A DNA stretch of 64,000 bases from Derxia gummosa DSM 723 (lineage in GTDB: Bacteria; Pseudomonadota; Gammaproteobacteria; Burkholderiales; Burkholderiaceae_E). A program made the position numbers and the translations under genes. Where the stretch lies: positions 1,054,001 through 1,118,000 of the forward strand of contig NZ_AXWS01000007.1 in assembly GCF_000482785.1 (NCBI RefSeq), read 5' to 3'. This document shows positions 62,701-64,000 of the stretch, piece by piece (the first letter of the stretch is position 1; each line of letters opens with the position of its first letter). The notes under the pieces are model-generated. The model was not told the origin of the DNA. It ran no database searches and saw only the letters and a program-made list of their open reading frames with translations.

Positions 62701-64000
62701 GCGCATCGCCACCGACCTCGCCGGCGCGGTCGACAACAGTGGCGGAACGACAGTGCTCGACGGTCACCTGAGAAACGGCAGGCTCGACATCACCGGTGGC
62801 AGCGTGAGCCTGTCGGCCGCCGATCGCCTCGGTGACGAACTGGCCGTCACCGCCAGCAATGGCGGCACGCTCGACCTCGGCGCCTTCAACGAAAGCGTCG
62901 CGACGCTCCAGCTCACCGGCGCCACGCTCGCGGGCACCGGCACGCTCACGGCCACGACCACCCGGATCGATGGCGCGACGATCAACGCCAATCTCGGCAG
63001 GGGAGCCCTGGTGCAGCACGGCGGCGCCTCCACCCTCGCCGGCACGAGCGCCGCCGACATCACGGTCGAGGGCGGCAGGCTGACTGCCACCAGCACGGGC
63101 CGCATCCTCGACGCGGCGAGGGTCACGATCAAGCGCGATGCCACGCTCGTCCTCCAGGGAAACGAAACCCTCGGCGCGGTGAAGAACGACGGCAGCCTGA
63201 TGGCCGGCCAGGGTCTGACCGCGACCTCGCTGTCCAACAACGGCACGGCCACCATCAGCCAGACGCTCACGACGACGGGCGCCACCGACAACACCGGCAC
63301 GCTGACGACGGGCGGTGCCATCAGTGTCGCCACGCTCACCAACAGCGGCCTGCTGAAGGCTGGCGGCAATATCACCGCCACCGGCGTCCTGACTGGCAGC
63401 TCGGACGCCGGCCGCGCCATCAGCTCGACGGGCGGCATCGAACTCGCCGACGGCGCAACCGTCCAGACGCTCGCCGGCGACCAGTACTACGACAACGGCT
63501 CGGCCACACAAGCCAGCCTGACCGGCAAGAACATCACTCTTGATGCGACCGGCCATGCCATCACCGTCGGCAACCCACTCAACACCGGCACGGCAAGCGG
63601 CGGCAGCTTCCAGAACCAGCTCACCGTACATGCTCGGCACGTTTCGCTCTCGAGCCTGGGCAATCTCGTGATCCGAGGCGAAATCGGCGGCGCGGGAAGC
63701 GGCGACGCGGGGCTGGTGCTGCGCACCCGCGCGAACGGGACAGAAGCCGGCGCGCTCACGATCGGCAAGGCGGCGGACAGCGGCGACAACAGCCTGCTGG
63801 TGCTCGTCGACGCCGGCAGCGCGAGCAGCGTCACCAGCGCCGGCGCGATGACGATCACCGGCACCCTGCGCCAACAGCGCGGCAACCTGACCCTCGTCAC
63901 AGGCGCGGCGCTCGCGGTGCCCGGCAGCCTCGCCGTCGAAGGCGGCAAGCTCGCGGCAAACGTAGGGGGCGACTTCACCGTCAGCGGGAACATGACCACG
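53786..64000 (+). CDS. Giant TpsA exoprotein (filamentous-haemagglutinin-like adhesin), 3' end outside window
   Basis: The frame is open for 3405 codons to the right edge with no stop; I spot-checked the phase at several places. The N terminus has a signal-like segment (LSIALMLIGGRAFALPEG) and the TPS secretion domain (about residues 38-290), with NPNGIVFGAGARVNVGGL (NPNGI at 118-122) and GRIYLVNPNG-type context. From about residue 590 on the chain is a beta-helix built of autotransporter-associated beta-strand repeats (LTKTGNGTVTLGGDNSG, LVKTGTDTVTLSGSNSYTGG). A 104-149-residue unit marked by (Y/F)xLRSGTV recurs at least eleven times between 58766 and 62321. Gly, Thr, Ala and Asp dominate; Cys is rare or absent. 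It is secreted by TpsB and is likely an adhesin or biofilm factor. Confidence 0.92.
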   Translation, partial: MTSQPRTIASTGAQRRPSLRPLSIALMLIGGRAFALPEGPTATFGEATVTNTSRTTMRIDQTSATAGIDWRSFSIGANERLTVMQPSAAAVLLNRVTGWDPSSILGQMVANGRIYLVNPNGIVFGAGARVNVGGLVATTMNVSNPNVISGGPLALSGTTGSVVNEGSISAPAGTVVLAAPQVTNRGAIEAARVGLAAATEVLVDVEGDGLLFFNVKASDVDTRLEQLGGVTADNLAELRAAARAGFAGTVLNTEGLVRARGLSSQGGRVVIGGGDTGIVAVAGTVDASSATGQGGSVTVTGDKVLLDSTAHVHASGATGGGSVRIGGDLHGAGNEVRNASMVTVRAGATIAADATGTGDGGRVIVWSDEATRYAGAITARGAGSGSGGFAEVSGKTMLAFGGTADLSGAPGRNGTLLLDPRNISIVDGTGTDLASPTLVFGTGGGTDSLINADSVSRQLDAGGSGTDVRLQATNNITVGAEVTGTKAGSLTLEAGNSIAVNADLNVAGGIALNANAGASATNAGGVTLAAGVALNAGSAAVTISNTGSSGTNSLNGNSITSGNLTLGAATLSGTVTLNVGGNGIASGLSGAGALVKRGDGTLTLSGDNSGLSGGITVNDAGTLVIGHANALGSGVTRLNGNSTLAFTAAADPRNIVAGAGNTIEARGDTLALASDFGAGHLLVSGGTLELNGRSSTTEATVTDIRVTAGTLSLGADDVLHGAAVIVSGGAAGSPTLNLNDHNTTAASFTLGGTGPDATGSLNGGGQLTAASHVLFDGAINADLVGAVSKAATGATSNGTVTINGRIAGDLTINGGAVNIDSGGAINDNSSVTVHDGGTLIIANSIRLDSLTLGDAEGSGLATLTGSGAATTIQASRFLLNAGEVGANLLSAGGAGAITKASNRTVVLTRGTTMTDTLVSVQAGELDVNGRLITTHVNIAGGTLKLGATGSLLAPEGSLAAPSMTVAGNTDANARFDTGGGTVTLGGLVLGSGDGLAGSISGGGSIDASTATLHRGTVDTVLSGVTVTKTADGSTTGGTVTLDSNGRIVAASLVIEEGTLALGGSDRIGDITSVTLASTNYATAAGRAVLALGTNDETIGNLVLTSGDVTGSGRLSITLPGTGGQFNVVQGSISANLDGGATLTKTGNGTVTLGGDNSGLTGPIVVTEGVLQIGQAGGTNGGTGTGAITLDGAAELRFARDGDYEVRNNLSGAGRILRQGDGVLTLSGNGAGRTGATDITGGTLAVASDTALGMGRATLSDGTTVAFTAGYDTTGISGGIGGTGTIEQRGGGTTLILGADTAGLGSPDLRVTGGTMLLAGSRDATNVTVNGGTLRLGTDEALTANTALTIARTGIAPAALDLAGHHTTLKSVTLGTADGAGAIGSSVAGSGARLTLGSGISNRYDLVNGAIDNAQLLGGSTHKTGDTLVTIGTDARIGSDGTTVSGGELRLAGSGGAGNLGGQILIDGGRLSINGADALTATASVTVAGSAGGNAELALGANTVTLTTFQLGDAGLTGTLSGAGGGKLTATGADSATTPAIRLVGGQIDGVALSTTDSRIVKSGNGTVSTNAGITVASDTPANRLLSIEGGTLELGASGLLDAGAALVVATAAGASTATLDLKGFDAGVASVRLGVAGSDAGTAAAGAGSITGGGTLTATDGFDLRSGTVGSTLGDAAHTEAATKTGFGAVTLASGGTITGDLTVREGSLQANGRLSGKVIVVDGGTLLLNTAAQTSATQVTVSAGTLQLQNDGLLNPLAALTVARGGDAGATLDFNGHTASVADFTLGTVGGDTSTGTVTGAGGLDSAGGYALRSGTVATRLGSHASGDVFGMTGGGTVAVTATGRLDGEVRVAEGGRLEATGTVGAAGRDILVTDGTLAVRSNAALDGDAALTVAATGTGAATLDLGNGAVARAASLVLGGADGGQAGAVTGDGRLDAASYTLNAGSIAGNLGAGSAMKTSDGTVTLTGVIGAGAAVGTSSLDIRQGSVVLGAPGTFGSNTHVAVTGGTLDLAGHAATAASVALAGGEIASTGADAANGVLTAATYDLRSGTVSGHLGGGSATLSAGGTVTLSGSIGRDAAAGRSTITIGEGSTLALAGEGNHLGDNSSVTLRDGRLALGALSETVGSFALDASSQTGGVLDGSGTLTAASYALRQGTINAGLGLGDAVKSTDGSVLLAGTLGMGAGSGTQSTLDVRGGTLTLSGTLAGEGHIGDLAAVTVSSGTLDLAALSETVGAFTLAGGRLAGSATLTSASGYNLLSGTLDANLGAGTATKNDDPRDPEHGTVTLTADRRIAGPVVVNAGTLLANGNIDGTQITITGGRLALGADERLDNGATVVVAGDGATLDLGSRTETVATLRLGSADGARAGTITGSGRLVATDGYALAAGTVDANLGAGSAAKDSTGALSLTAGHSIAADLTVAAGTMTATGKLEGANLLVTGGRLTVGDDVAATSITVNGGTLALGHADVLNHSATLDVSQTGTVTANVELDGFTATVNEVIVGGADGTGAGRIGDSPGTGKLVAANYTLRSGTVDGALGAGTLTKTTDGTISLGARIDATSISVRGGTLELTGNELFAPASETTVDGGTLALAGHTVTTGTLHLLSGSVSADNAAGTLGITTRASAALSGSAFDLRAGSVSAALAGEGALTKTTEGTVVLSGSNRFTGTTTVTEGVLRLASTTGTALADTGEVIINGDAAHLDLASGNAARSETVGGVTLLNGSITGGDQTLAASHFNVTKGSISARLADAAGKHADLVKTGTDTVTLSGSNSYTGGTTVNAGTLQLASADGTALADTGAVMIDGAGAVLALANTNAGGSETVGQVRLVNGSIVGDGQTLAGVGFTVQQGSISANLTDAAGVHATLDKTGAGSVTLSGVNRYTGTTTVNGGDLRLAGGQAIADESSVRVNASARLVLDTSETVGDLALVGGTLGADQVSTADLLASSSAAGTPLLLTISAGHKATLSGGARIATDLAGAVDNSGGTTVLDGHLRNGRLDITGGSVSLSAADRLGDELAVTASNGGTLDLGAFNESVATLQLTGATLAGTGTLTATTTRIDGATINANLGRGALVQHGGASTLAGTSAADITVEGGRLTATSTGRILDAARVTIKRDATLVLQGNETLGAVKNDGSLMAGQGLTATSLSNNGTATISQTLTTTGATDNTGTLTTGGAISVATLTNSGLLKAGGNITATGVLTGSSDAGRAISSTGGIELADGATVQTLAGDQYYDNGSATQASLTGKNITLDATGHAITVGNPLNTGTASGGSFQNQLTVHARHVSLSSLGNLVIRGEIGGAGSGDAGLVLRTRANGTEAGALTIGKAADSGDNSLLVLVDAGSASSVTSAGAMTITGTLRQQRGNLTLVTGAALAVPGSLAVEGGKLAANVGGDFTVSGNMTT
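58766..62645 (+). repeat. Degenerate tandem repeat array within tpsA, about 105-residue unit
   Basis: Units are marked by (G/S/T/A/N)(Y/F)xLRSGTV-like motifs starting at 58766, 59213, 59606, 59921, 60239, 60554, 60935, 61367, 61685, 61997 and 62321. Spacings are 447, 393, 315, 318, 315, 381, 432, 318, 312 and 324 bases. Six of ten are 312-324 (104-108 codons); the longer ones look like units with extra beta-helix rungs. Each unit typically continues LGAG..KT.DGTVTL and ends SETVG or LGGADG. Confidence 0.75.

Noticed and set aside
56849-63874. Very long antisense open frame (about 2340 codons) opposite tpsA
   Set aside because: It is the mirror of a Gly/Thr/Asp-rich GC-biased repeat gene, is extremely Arg/Ala/Gly-rich with no domain, and the plus strand has the TPS domain, signal peptide and coupled tpsB.

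Overview
The window is very GC-rich, gene-dense DNA with little intergenic space and many 4-base start/stop overlaps. An EpsB/EpsD/EpsF/EpsG/EpsI set with an XrtB-type exosortase, CzcCBA-type metal efflux, a thiS-thiG-trmB neighbourhood and a two-partner secretion adhesin point to a betaproteobacterium, most likely in the order Burkholderiales. I cannot name the species.

Positions 295-34276 form one large exopolysaccharide locus of alternating transcription units. The left arm carries epsD-epsF-epsG (+), two glycosyltransferases (-), a flippase/polymerase/O-acyltransferase operon (+), another glycosyltransferase (-), a TupA-like ATP-grasp gene (+) and a second epsF-epsG pair (-). The middle holds two secreted clan-A glycoside hydrolases (16518-21176) and UDP-glucose dehydrogenase. 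The right arm has two minus-strand operons. One is GH16 hydrolase, polymerase, glycosyltransferase, second flippase (27473 to 22846). The other is epsB, glycosyltransferase, xrtB, epsI, two glycosyltransferases and a left-handed beta-helix acyltransferase (34276 to 27753). Together they cover lipid-linked sugar priming (EpsB), chain extension, flipping and polymerisation (two Wzx-like, two Wzy-like), length control (two EpsF/EpsG pairs), decoration and trimming. The outer-membrane export protein (EpsE/Wza) is not present and may lie left of position 1.

Positions 34852-51723 are mostly housekeeping or accessory genes: a succinyl-CoA:acetate-type CoA-transferase with glutathione peroxidase; a CHASE-GGDEF diguanylate cyclase; a heavy-metal RND efflux operon ending in a PII-like gene; tRNA-Gly(CCC); a UDP-glucuronate decarboxylase that could draw on the Ugd product to supply UDP-xylose; and thiS, a lipoprotein phosphodiesterase, thiG, trmB and a DUF2726 gene. 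From 52055 to the right edge lies a two-partner secretion system: a TpsB transporter and a giant TpsA exoprotein of more than 3400 residues that runs off the window.

The most interesting signals are these. A LacI-operator-like palindrome (TGCAAGCGCTTGCA) recurs about once per 8 kb, mostly inside genes, where it forces rare codons. MshEN-like modules, a fold known to bind c-di-GMP, are fused to both EpsG kinases. TGTAGGA boxes cluster between epsF2 and the modular hydrolase gene. A PII-like gene is attached to the metal pump. The TpsA protein has a roughly 105-residue repeat lattice.
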